DNA from: Fabrea salina
Taxonomy: Eukaryota; Ciliophora; Heterotrichea; Heterotrichida; Fabreidae
Assembly: GCA_022984795.1 (NCBI GenBank)
Contig: JALIHJ010000017.1
Location: 124,001-188,000, forward strand
Direction: 5' to 3'
DNA length: 64,000 bases
The notes under the pieces were generated by a model. It ran no database searches. It was not told the DNA's origin and was given only the letters and a program-made list of their open reading frames with translations. The translations under genes were made by a program, and so were the position numbers. This document shows, one piece after another, positions 15,500 through 27,400 of this stretch. Every line of letters starts with the position of its first letter. The first letter of the stretch is position 1.

Positions 15500-18400
15500 T
15501 TACTCGCCACTCAAGTAGTAAATCCAAGGAGGCAAGTCTCCAGCTGTTACAATGGCTCTTCCAGTGTTGGGTTTGCCTTCTAAAGGTTTGTAAACAACTT
15601 GGATAGAAAGGGACTTCTTTTGGTCTAGCTTAACAGGGGACTTTGTGGACACTGTGAAGGAGGGGTTGTCTAGTTTGATCGAGAACTCCATTGACTCAAA
15701 GAAAGGGTTTCTGAACTCTATTCCTACTCCTTTCCCACTCAAACACTTGTAAGGGCCTTGTGGAACAGGTGCTGAGGCGTGGCCGTAAAGCATGCAGGTA
15801 TACTCTCCTGCTTCTGGGTGCGAAAGGGTAATCATAGCTCTGCTTTCTACCAAAGAACTTGGCTCAAACCTTACAGGGATGCTTGCTTCTAGGCCTTCGT
15901 GGCTTTGTGCAGCTTGAACGTCTAGAGTTGGTTTTTCCACAGTGAAGTCAGGCGGAGAGTTGCCTCCAATACGTTCAATCTTAACCTGATACTGGACTTG
16001 CTTTTTCAAGAAGTGCTGGAACCTAAACACTTGGACAAGTTCTGCCCCCAAAGAGGCCGAAAAGTGCATGGATCTTTGGGAGGACCCTGAAAGTCCTTTT
16101 AAAACTAAAGAGTAAGAAAAGTCTCCCAGCACTGGAGACTTCACTGTAAGTTTAGCTTGTTGCTCTGCTACCACTAGTGGCCGGTAGCTTACTTCAATTC
16201 CTGACTCTGACCTAGCTGGAATTTCAAGGTACTCTGGAGAAGTTATGACGTACTCGTTGTCGCAAGTAATCATTTTAGAGTCTATTTGGACAGAAGTTTC
16301 TAGAGGGTTGTCCAGCATAATTACTTTTGAAGTGCTTTCTCTAATTGCACAAGCCAGTTCTACTTTTCCTTGAATGTCTTGGGACGAAGCTTTCATTTCT
16401 ACTAAGTAAAAGATGTACTCCTTTGAAGTTGGGTTAGTAAACTGGACTTTGAACTTCATGGTGCAGACTTTGTAAGTGAGGTAGTTGAGTTTGTAGTCTT
16501 TGGTAGAGCTTCCTGGAACGTCAATAGTAGACGCTCCTCTAATTAACACTGCAGGGTCGTGCTCACCTTCTATAGTCCACTCTACTTCGAATCTTTGTGA
16601 CTTAGGCAGCCAGTTCTTAACAGGCAGAGTTAGTTCTTGTGGAACCTTAGCTTTGATTTCTTTAACAATATTGTCGCAGGGTTTAGGAGGGTTGGAAACT
16701 CCAAACAAGTTGTAAACTTGAGCTGTTCCGTCAGGAAGAGGGAAGAAAAGTGTGCCTTGGTGCTCTAAGTCCCCTGTCATAGTTAGGGGCAAGTAAGTTA
16801 TTTCGTAGTCTACTGTTGCGTTAGGGCTGATTTCGAGAGCGTGGGGTCCAGTCCAGTAGTTTTTGGTTTTTTGCGAAGTGGTGCTGATGCTGGGCAGAAT
16901 CCTCCACTTCTGGCCAGTGGGGTTCTTAACTTGGACTTTTTGAACTTGGGACTCCCTAACAATGGTTTCGAACCTAAGGTCTTTGGTTTGCTCAGCAGGT
17001 GTAGGGATACTGTTGCCTTGCAAGGTGATGTAGAGGGGCTCAGATCCCTGAACAGAGCAAGTTACTTTAGGGATTTCAATGTTGTTAGTGGTGTTTCTTC
17101 CGTCACTAGGTGGGTGGAAAGCTATGTCGAAGTAAAGTTCAGTGTTGGCTTGGATGACTCCTGACTCTGGAGATATAGTAAAGAACTTTTTGTACTTAGA
17201 AGAGTCCCACTGGAACTGGCAAGGAATATCTCCAATGTTCAACAACTGCACTTGCTTGCTTTGGTGGCTTCCTTGAACAACTGCTCCGAAGCCCACTACT
17301 TCTTCCATAAGTTTAAGTTCTATTCCGTGACAAGCTCCACTGATGCCCAGAAGCCTTTTGGTTTCTCCATTGGTGAACTTAAGCAGTATTTCGTCTTCGA
17401 AGGGGTGGAGTCTTTGTTTAGGGCTAAAAGTGATTTCTATAGGCATAGTTTGTTTGGGTTTGATGAGTTGTTCTTCAGTTGGAGAAAACATCACGTAGTG
17501 AGCTTTCATTTCATTGACTCCAGACCCGTCGAGCAAAGAAAACCTCACAGGTCTTTTGGACTTGTTAGTAAGATGGACTGTTTTGGACTTTTCAGAACCC
17601 ACACGCACTACACCGAAGTCTACTATTTCTTCTTCACGTGAAGTCAACTCAAGCTTAACAGGGCACCCTTCGCCCTTGACCTTTACTTGGACAGAATGGA
17701 TGTCGTTGATGTTGAAGTTAATCGTTTCTTCGTAAGTAGTGGTTTCTCTTGGAGTAAACACTATCGGAACAACTAGTTTCTTCTTGTCTAGTTGTGGGTC
17801 GTCTTTTGAAGTTGGCAGCAAAACTTGTCCAGGAGCTAGTTGCACGTCCAAATAGGGCAGTTTTTGGAAGTCAGTTTCGACTGAAATGGCAGAGTCGTCG
17901 TAGTTGATCATTTCTAAGTAAGCAATTCTGGGCATAAGTGTGCGGAGTACAAAGCAAGGACCAAAGTCTTTTTCGTAAAAGCTAAAGTGGACTCCAGGAG
18001 TTCTTGCACTTCCTTTGCAGGCAAAGTTGTACTTAGGTCCACTTACAATGCCTAGTTGGAGTTTGGCTTTTTGCATCTTGTGCTCGGAAATAGGGAAGTA
18101 CTTAAGCTTGATGTTCACACTTTCACCGCATCTCACAGTGCCTTGTTCAGGCGAGATTGTTACAAACCTTAAAGAACTAGCTTTTTTCCAAGCGAAGTCA
18201 AAGTTAAACTTGCCTGAATTAACTATTTGCACAGTTCTTTCTTGGTGCTCGTTCACAAAAATGTCTCCAAAGTCAATGGGACAGACTTCGTCGGACAAAA
18301 GGCTTGAAGGGGAGTTTTCGTAGTGAACTGAGTGGTGTATGACATAGCCTACTCCTTTCACGTTAAGCACTAAAGGTTTGATTTTCCTTTTCACGTTACA

Positions 18401-21400
18401 TACTAAGTTGTAGTTGTACTTAGTGTCTTTTTTAGGCCGAAAAGTAACTTCAATAGGTAGGTTGCCTTGAGGAGGAACTACGCCTGTCATGGGAGAAACA
18501 ACTAAGGAGTCTCCGTAGGACTCTTCGCCTTTGACTGAGTCTGTGTCAAAACTAAACGAAAAAGGAATGTGCTCTTGGTTCATGATCTGAATAGTTTCTT
18601 TGGCCCGGCCTCCCAGTAACAGCTGGTTAAAGTCCACCATTCCTTTTTCAAGCACTATCATAGGCTCAACTACTTCCCCCACAACCATGAATTTCTGAGT
18701 TAGTTTTTCAGAAGGAATCTTGAACTTCCAGTAGGTTTCGTGGGACCCAAAGTACTCAGGAGTGTACTCAAAAACCATTTCGAACTTTTTTCCGGAAAGA
18801 ATAACTCCACGTGGAGTCATGCACCTAAACTGTTTCAGAGCAAAGTCGTTGCCTTCTTTTTCTTCGGGTTCCCACTCAAACTCGTAGCCTTGGTTGGTAG
18901 GGTTGACTACGTAGAAACGCTTGGTGTTTTTGACTTTGGTGCCTAAGCTCTGGAACTCCAAGATTTGGTAAGAAGAGTCTATAGGGACCATATCTTTAGC
19001 TTTCTTTTCTCTGTAGGAACTCTGAGGCAACTCAAAGTGGCAGAAAGGTCTTAAACTCTTTCCGTTGAGTTCAATTACTAAAGGTTCCAGTTCTGGGTCG
19101 AGGTTCTGGACTGAACACACCAAGAGTCTTGCGTTGGATTCGTCTACTTCGTTGGGTGAAAACTTAACTGTGACTAGTTCGTCGCAACCAGGTGAAACAC
19201 TTCCTTCTCTAGGAGAAACTGAAAAGGGCCCAGCGTCAAGTTTGCCTGTTTCTGCTGAGCAAACTTTGAACTTGTAAGGCATAGTTATTTTGGAGGTGTT
19301 TCTGATAGCAAACTTGAACGAGCGAGAAGCAAACATCAAAGTAGGAGAAAACTTGATTTCTCGGTACTCACAAGAGTACTTCATGTAGTCTGAAACAGCA
19401 AAGGCCTTTAAAGCTACTTGCTTTTGAGTCTTGTCGATTTCTTGGTAACTAGGTTCTTTGGCTACGTCTTGGATTTCAATGTTTGCTTCACCGTCGTCGT
19501 CTTCAGACTCTTCTAGTTCAAGCTTGGTTTCCTTTTTCTTCATTGTTGGCTTTTTGGCTGCTTTTTTGTTTACAGCTTCAGCTTCTTCTTTTCTGCGTTT
19601 TTCTTCTTCTTCTCTGCGTTTCTGCATTTTTTCAAATTGTTTTTGAGAGACCAACTTTGTTTCAACCATGCTGTTGTCCCAGTCTTCGAAAGGCTGGTTT
19701 TGCTCTATTTGGACTGTCTGAGCTACTAGTTCGAAAGGCTTGCACTCAATAGTTTCTTCAGACTTGTACTTAAGAGTTATTTCTTTGTAGCTGTTGGCAG
19801 CAATGTGCCCAGCACTAGGGCTGAAGAAAAAGTGGGGTTTTTCCATCCACTCGAACTTCACAGGGTTCTCGCAGTAGTTCTTCATAAAGAAGCTCACTGA
19901 CTTTTCTTCGCCAATTATGCAGTCGCCAAAGTGACACTCGTCTTCTTTGTCGTGAGGAAGGTTCTCAAACATAATGTCTTCTCTGTAACCTTCTCCTTCA
20001 ATAGCTATAGTTAAGCTTTCGTAGGGGTTACTTAAAGTGCTCATTTTGGCTTCGTGCACAAACTTGTCTATTTCTCCAGGCATAAACTCCAGCACAAAGC
20101 TAGTGTTGGTTTTGGGCTGCAGTGTTGCTGACATAGCGTCTTGGAACTTAAAGTTTTTGTGGTACTCCATGTCGAACTTAACTGTAGCCGGTATCAAGCC
20201 TCCGTTTGTTAGGGGAATCTCCAAAGAAGAAGTTTTGTTCACTCTTGTTCTGGGGAACTTCAAGTGCAGCTTCCCGTCGTCTCCAATTTGACTTGAAACC
20301 AAAGAAACGGTAGGCAGCGTCCCTTCTCCTCTGAGTTCAAAAGACAGTTTGTGGGTTTTGGGGTTAGGCTCTCCTCCCTCTACCAAGGCTTCAAATACCC
20401 CTCCGTAACTCATGATGTCTTGGGGCTTAAACACTACTTTTACGTACTCGTAGGCATGCGGTTGGATGTAAGCCTTTTGCGGAACAACTTCAAAAGCAAA
20501 GCCTTCGGACTTAGAAGTAGTTCTGGGTTTGACTGAAAACACTACGTTTGCAGGTACTTTGGTGGAGTTCATGATTTTGAACCTTTCAACTACGCCTTCG
20601 TGGGTTTTAGAAGCTACTTGAGTTCCGTACAAAAACACGTTTTCTTCTTGAGCAAAAACTTTGGAGGAAACTATTTGTTGGGACCGAGTGAGGTCAAGAG
20701 AAGGCACTACCATTTGTTCTTCAAAGATCATGTCGAAGTCACTAGTGTTGATTCCAGGAATGCAAGACTCTCCTGCAAGGTCATAAGGAATCCCTTCAGG
20801 ATGGTCAGAGGGGTTGCGGTTGGTTATGTCGATTCCCAAAGTTTTTTGGTAGAGTCTAGCTCCTTCAGCGTTAAAAGTTACGTTGATAACTGCAGAACTG
20901 GCCCTTGGCACTACTCCACTGCTGGGAGATATTGTGTACTGGGAAATTTCAATAGAAGAAACTTCTTTGGCTTTGGCTGGTTTTTTCTCAGGTTGCTTTT
21001 TGCTGTCTCTGCGGGTTTTGGACTCTTCTTTGGGAGGAGTGTTTTTGCGAGTGCGTTCAAGGATCTTTTGTCGTTCGTCAATTATTTCGAAAACGTTGAA
21101 TTCAAAGTCAAATATTCCTTCGTTTTTGATTTCGAAAGATCTGTTTCTGCTTTCGCCGTACTGCAGAGGACCGAAGTTCATGTTTCTCGGAGGGTATACG
21201 CTGTATTTGCTGAACACTGCGTTTGTAGCTACTATGATAGGGATTTCATTGCACTTTTCGCCACTGTTGCCTTCAGTTATTTGGAGTTTGATGTCAGAGG
21301 TTTGTTTGCTAGGGTCGATTTTAACTTCTTTCTCAGTTTTAAAAGTAATTTGGATTTGTTGGCTTTGGTTGGGGTTCAGCACTCCTTCACTAGGTTGGCA

Positions 21401-24400
21401 ACTGAACATGTCCCTGGTAGCTTTTTTCTTCATCAAAAAGTTGAAGTTGACATCGTAGATTCCTTGGTTGGTGATGGTGAGGTTTTGGGTTGCTTCATCA
21501 AAGACCTTAACGTCTCCGAAGTCCACTAGGTTCTTTTCGTTCCCAAAGTTAACGTCTACTTTAACGTCAAACGCTTCAGCTTCAATAGCAATTGTTTTGG
21601 TGTCGTGTTTTCCGCCTTCTGAGTCTTCTACTTCGAGTTGGAGTTTTTCTGAGAACTTTTGTTGCTTCACTGAGTTAAAAGTAACAGTTACGTTTTTGGA
21701 CTCTTGAGGTTTAAGCAGGCCTTCTTTTATGTCAACTTCAAATTCTTGCGGAAGAGACCCTAGTAAGGTCCACTTCAAAGGAAGTTTACTTACGTTTTGG
21801 ACCACAAAGGTTTTGCTTAAGGTTTGATTCAGAAGTATTTTTTCAAACACAATCAGTTCGGGGTCGGACTGGGCGGTGGGTTTTTCTCCTTGACAAACAA
21901 CTGGGAAGATGCTTGGCTTAGGGTTTCCTTTGACCAAAGCCAAAACAGAGTCTTCAAAGACTCCAATTTCTTCAGGAAAAGCAAAAACTTCTAAGTCTTT
22001 CGTTTCGTCTACTTCTAACTGCATCTTTAAGGGCCGCAAAACAAACATTGGTTTGGAGTCTCCTAAACCTGACTTGAGTGCAAACTCTACTTCTAGTGGG
22101 TACTCTCCATTGTTAGTAATTCTGAACTTTTCTTTATTGGCACTTTTCACGTGTTGAGTTGACTCTTCGTCGAGTTGTGGAGTCTTTGTGACTAAAAGTG
22201 GTCCGAAGTCAAACTTCTTTTCAGATTCAAGGTAGTACTTCGACACAAAGCACTCTGGAACTGAAGTCGGTCTAGTTTTTTTCCTCCGCATAAACACGTT
22301 CCTGGGGTCTGAGTTGATTGTGGGGAACTTGCATTGGCAAGTAACTGGTAGTTGGAAGTTCTTGGAGTTGCCTACTACTTCGAACCTAAGTGGAGTTTCA
22401 AAGTTGCCTACTTCTTTAGAGAAGAACTTCACTAGAACCCAAACAAAAGAGTTGGGTTGGATGACCCACCTTGTTTTGGCTTCAAGGTTTTCAGGTTCCA
22501 AGCTAGGTCTTGGTTCCTGTTCTAGGGTTTCTTGTTCTTCTTCTTGTGCTTCTGAGTTTTCTTGTTCCACTGGAGTTTGGTCAATTGGCGTAAGCACTGA
22601 TAAGTAGTTAGGAAAGGTGCGTTTAGGTCTGGGGCGAGGCTTGTGAACTACTTGTAAAACTTCAGGAAGAGGCAAAGGCAAAGAGTCGGGATCTGGGAAA
22701 ACAGGGAAAGGAACTATTTCGTAAGCTGCTTCTAAAAGCTGTTGTTTACTGTTTGGAGAGGGAAGCTCGTTTACCATTCTTTTGCCGTAACTGTGGGTTT
22801 CTTCTTGGTCCTGGCTTGAAATAAGGTCTAAAAAGTACTGTTTGACTTCTTCTTTTTGTTCAGTGAACTTATTGAGTCTTTCAGGGTTTTCTTCTAAGAA
22901 CTCAAGTTTGTCTTCTTGGTCTTCTTGATCTTCCTGGTCTCTTTCGTCAGGTTCTTGGTCTTCTTCTATGACTAAGAGTTGCAAAGCTTGTTCTGCAAAC
23001 GCTTCTGAAATTAACTTAGCTCCTACTAAGTAAGACTCGTAGTACTGACTTTCCAAGTCATCCACAACTACTCCAGCGTTGCAGTCTCCGTGTTGGATTC
23101 TTTCTTTGATAGCTTCTAGGAGCAGTTCTTCTGGCAAATGGTTGTAAATCGACTCGTCTAGGGGTTCTTCTTGTTGTTTTTTGCGGCCTTTTTTGGTTTT
23201 TTCTCTTTCTTGAATAGCAGCTTCCTTTTTTTCCTGCATTTCTTGAAGGTAACTTTGGATTCTTTGCGAAATACCTGTGTTTTGGGAGTTATGCCACTCA
23301 ATTATGGATTCAACAGTCACAAGTACTCTGCTGTGTTTCTGAGACAAATGTTGTGCTAAAAAGCTTTTGCCCCTACCAGGTTTTCCCCACACAACTACAT
23401 TGTGTCTGTCTGGTTCAGGAATGTAAGGAGGGAACTTTTCTTGCATGTCGAGTTCGTCAGCTTCAGCTTCTCTCGACTTGAAGTAGTTTTCAGCTTCTTC
23501 TTTTTCTTCTTCTGTGCCTTGTTCGAGTTTGAGTTGCATTTCTTCGTCAAGTTTAGCTCTAGTAAGTCTGCGTTGCTTCCTTTCGTAGCTAGTCATCACT
23601 TCTTTCCAAAGCGGGGCTCCTGGTTTGCGTGGAGGCAAGTAAAGTGCTTTGGAGTCTTTTTTGTCCAAAGTAATTGAAAGGGTTTTCTGAGACAGTGTAG
23701 GTTCGTCCTGGCCTGTTTCAAAGGCTTCGTAGTTGCGCAGAATCTCTTCTTCTTGTTTGTATTGCTCGTCAAAGTCCACCGAGTATACTTCTAAGGGGTA
23801 CTCGCTGGTGTTTTTCATCTGGCACAGTGACCAGCAGTCTTTTTTGTAGGGAAGAACTGGGCCCATAGTAAGTGACTTAGGAGAGAACTCTAAGTTTTGT
23901 GTAGCTCCTGTGCCTTTTACCAACAAGTACTTGCTAGTTTGACTGTGAGTGATTTTAAACTCTAACTTTTGAGAAGTGGACTTTTCTTGGATGGGAGTGT
24001 ATATCACTTCAATAGTTATTCTTTGACCAGGATGCAAAATCCCTGAGTTAGGAACCACTGAGAACCTGTCTAGATCTTTGGACTGCCCAATGTTGCCTGT
24101 GGTGGTTTTGGGTGAGTAAGACCACTCGCAAGGAACTTCTCTGGTGTTTTCTAGTCTTAACTTAGCTATGCTGACAGTCCCTACCATTACCTTTCCAAAG
24201 TCTATGGATTCTGAACTCATAGTGAAGTCAGGAGTTGTCAAGTTAGCTTTGAAAACCAGTTGGTAGTTAAGTCCGTTCTTAATTGGAATCTTAGTTGAAC
24301 AACTAAATACTCCGTGCTCCATGGTTCTTTTGCTGCTTTGGAACTTAACTGTGAAGTTTTGGCTTTCCCCAGGTCCAACCCTAGCCTTAGAAGGGTCAAT

Positions 24401-27400
24401 GCTGATTCCATTGAACTTAAGAATCTTCAAGTCAAATGCAAAATTCAAAGGCAGGCTGCCGACGTTAGTGAGTCTGATTTGTTTGCTTTTGTCTTTTCCA
24501 AGCACCATGTTTCCAAAGTTGCACTCCCAAACTCCCGCTACTAAGTTTTCTTGGATTTCGTTTAAAACAAAACTAAGTGACTTGTTTTCTGAAGCCTTTG
24601 CGTAGTAGTTGTCAATAGCTCTAGTAAGCTCTCCGCAAACGTAAAGACGGTCAGCTTCAGACTCAACTTCTACCAACTCTGTGCCCATTTTCACAGCTCT
24701 TCCCAGCTTGCTTTCGTTTTTGGAGTTTTGGTAAGACTCAAAAGAAGTCAGTATGTTTTTTCTGGTTTTAAGAGTTTCAATGAGTTCTGTGTGTCTAGGT
24801 CTTTGGGGACGCGGCAAGTGGAAAAGCAAAGCAGGGTATATGCCTTGGGCCTTCACTGGGAATATAATGGGTTCGAAGTGGGCTACTTCTACAAGGATGC
24901 TTTCAGAAATCGTTTCAGGTATCCCTGGAATAACTTTAACAGTCACTTTAGCCTTTTCACCAGCTCCTACTTTTCCTTTGGCTGGAACTACTTCTATGAC
25001 TCCTGGCCGAGTGAGTTTTTCAAGGCTTATGTTGAACTCATAAGGAACCTTTCCGTTGTTTTCAATGTGGAATTCTTGAGGTTGGGTTTCGTTAAAAGCA
25101 ACTTCTGAAAAGTCGATCGAGTACTTAGACAAAGTAAAGTTCACGTTGGAGCTTTCTCCCACCAAACTTATTTCATACTCAGGACCTCCTTCTACTGAGC
25201 ATACTGCCAAAGCAGTGTGTTTTTGGCGTGACTGAGAGTGGTAGATAAACTCCACTGTTTCGGACTCCCCTGGGGCAAGGTGGCCCGACACAGGCAAGAT
25301 GTCAAAGAACTGGTTAATGTTTGTTGCAGGGGTTTCTGGGCGGTCGAATTCTCTAGGAGAGTGTTCGTCTACAAAGACTTCTTCTACAAAAGACCACTCG
25401 TAGTTCACGTCTAAAATGCTTGTGTTAGTCATCTGAACATATATCTTTTTAGAGGTGTCATTGAGAATGCACCCAAAGTCCACAACCGTAGTAGAGAACT
25501 TCAAGTTGGGGAAGCAAACTTCCCCCACCAAGTCAACAAAGTCTTTTTGAGGATGGTCTTGGTACACAAGTTGGAGTTTTTGGATGGCTTGTCCAGAGAC
25601 TCTGTCAAGTTTGTGGCCAGGGTCAAAGTCTACTTTGATCTTTTCAGACTGGTTAGGTTCTAGTTCAATTCTTTCTTTGTTAATTGAAAAAGGAGGAGAG
25701 CACTTAAGCATGAAGTTAGTAGACAGCATTGAGATACAAGTGATTTCTAGTTCTTTAGAAAGGGGTTCGATGGGTACATTCTTTTCCCAAACGTACTTGA
25801 AGTAGAGTTTTTCATCTGAAAACTTCACTGAGGGGTCGATGAACAGCCCGTGGAGGTCGCACTCGTAAATGGTTTTTTCTTGTCTTTCGTTTCCAACAAG
25901 AGTGGTGCATATGAGTTTTTCAGTAATGTCCCCTGCCACACCTGAGTTAGCAGTGAACTCAAAAGTCATTTGAGTCTTAGGCTGGAGTAACTGCATTACT
26001 GGGCTTACACTAAAAACAAAGCTTTCTGTTGCCTTTTCTTTAGAGCTCATGGTTGTGTTGGCAGTTTGGCCTCTAGGTTTACCTTCAACAAGAGGTGTAG
26101 GAAGTCCTTTTTGGTTGAGTCTGTTCCACTTAAGCTTTTGGGGTTTCCTGCCTCTGTTTTGAATAGTGAACTTTTTAACGTGGTTTCTAGAAGTGTAAGC
26201 AGCCCCGAAGTCAATAAGTTTGATGTCGGCTTCGCAGTAAGCAGTGGACCCTGTTCCTCTGGCTTTAAGCACCACGTCTACGTCTTCACCTTCTTTAACT
26301 ACGATGTGCAGCATTTCTGTGAAACTTATGCACTCGTCAGCACAGCATACCACAGTGATATCTCTTACTTCACCAGGCTGCAGAGTTCCTGCTTTTTCTA
26401 GGACTTTAAAAATGGAGTTGCGGTTTTTAGTGAAAGCAGTGTACTCAGCGTCAATGTCCGACTTGTTGTGCAGCGTTACTTGCAAAGAGTTCTTTTCCAA
26501 CACTTTGACTTTTCCGAAGTCGAGTTCTGGAGTAAGTACCTCTACAATAGGTCCAGTGCTGTTAGCTACTAAAGTAATCATGCTGGGTTGGGAATTTTCC
26601 CCAAGCACTTTCACGTACATAGGGATCCTGATGTACCCTGCTTTTTGAGGCACTAGTTGGATCAGAATTCTGGTCATGTCTTTTTTCTCAATGAGGCCTT
26701 CTTCTTTGTCAGGGATGAACTCAGCCACTATAGTGCTTTGCTCGTCTTGAGGGATGATTTCGAACTTAGCTTGGAGTTCACTTCTGTTTTTGAGGATGAG
26801 TTCTTTTTCGTAAGGGTGCCTCAGAAACACAGACCCAAAGTCAATGGACTCTGAAGGAATAATGTCTACTTTAGGGACAAAGCACTCAGCTTTTATAGGA
26901 AGAGTGTGCATGTCTTTGCCTACTCCTTCAATGTCCACTACCAAAACTAAGTCGTACTTCTTAACTGTCATAGGGACAAAGTGGATTTCTATGTTCTGGA
27001 CTTCTTTGGGGTTTAAAACTCCTTCAGTAGGAATGATTTCGAATTCTTTTTTAAGCGGAGAACTGTCGCCTGGGATCCTGATTTGGTACTTGAAAGCTAC
27101 GCGCGAAGTGTTTTGGATCCTTACTATTTCGTTTACAGGGAACTGGTAAGACACTCTTCCGAAGTCAATTTCTTTTTTGTCGAGGAACTCAAAAGAAGGA
27201 GGCATTACGTGTCCTTTAAGAGTAAGACTTAGTTGGTCTTGGGACCCTTCTAGTTCTATGTAAAAGGTTTCTGAAAACTCTCCCATTAAGTCACTGCAAA
27301 ACTTGATTTTAAGGGGTTGTTTTTTAGTGAACTCCGTAGTTCCAAGTTTTCCTTGATACTGCTCAAACCTAAACTTAGACCCAAAAGGCGTAGTGGAAGG

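Noticed and set aside
20600-21529. Open frame of 309 codons on the plus strand opposite HYDIN
   Set aside because: It is antisense to a clear coding sequence, has no recognisable domain, and many similar open frames occur opposite HYDIN. This is explained by the codon bias of the true strand.
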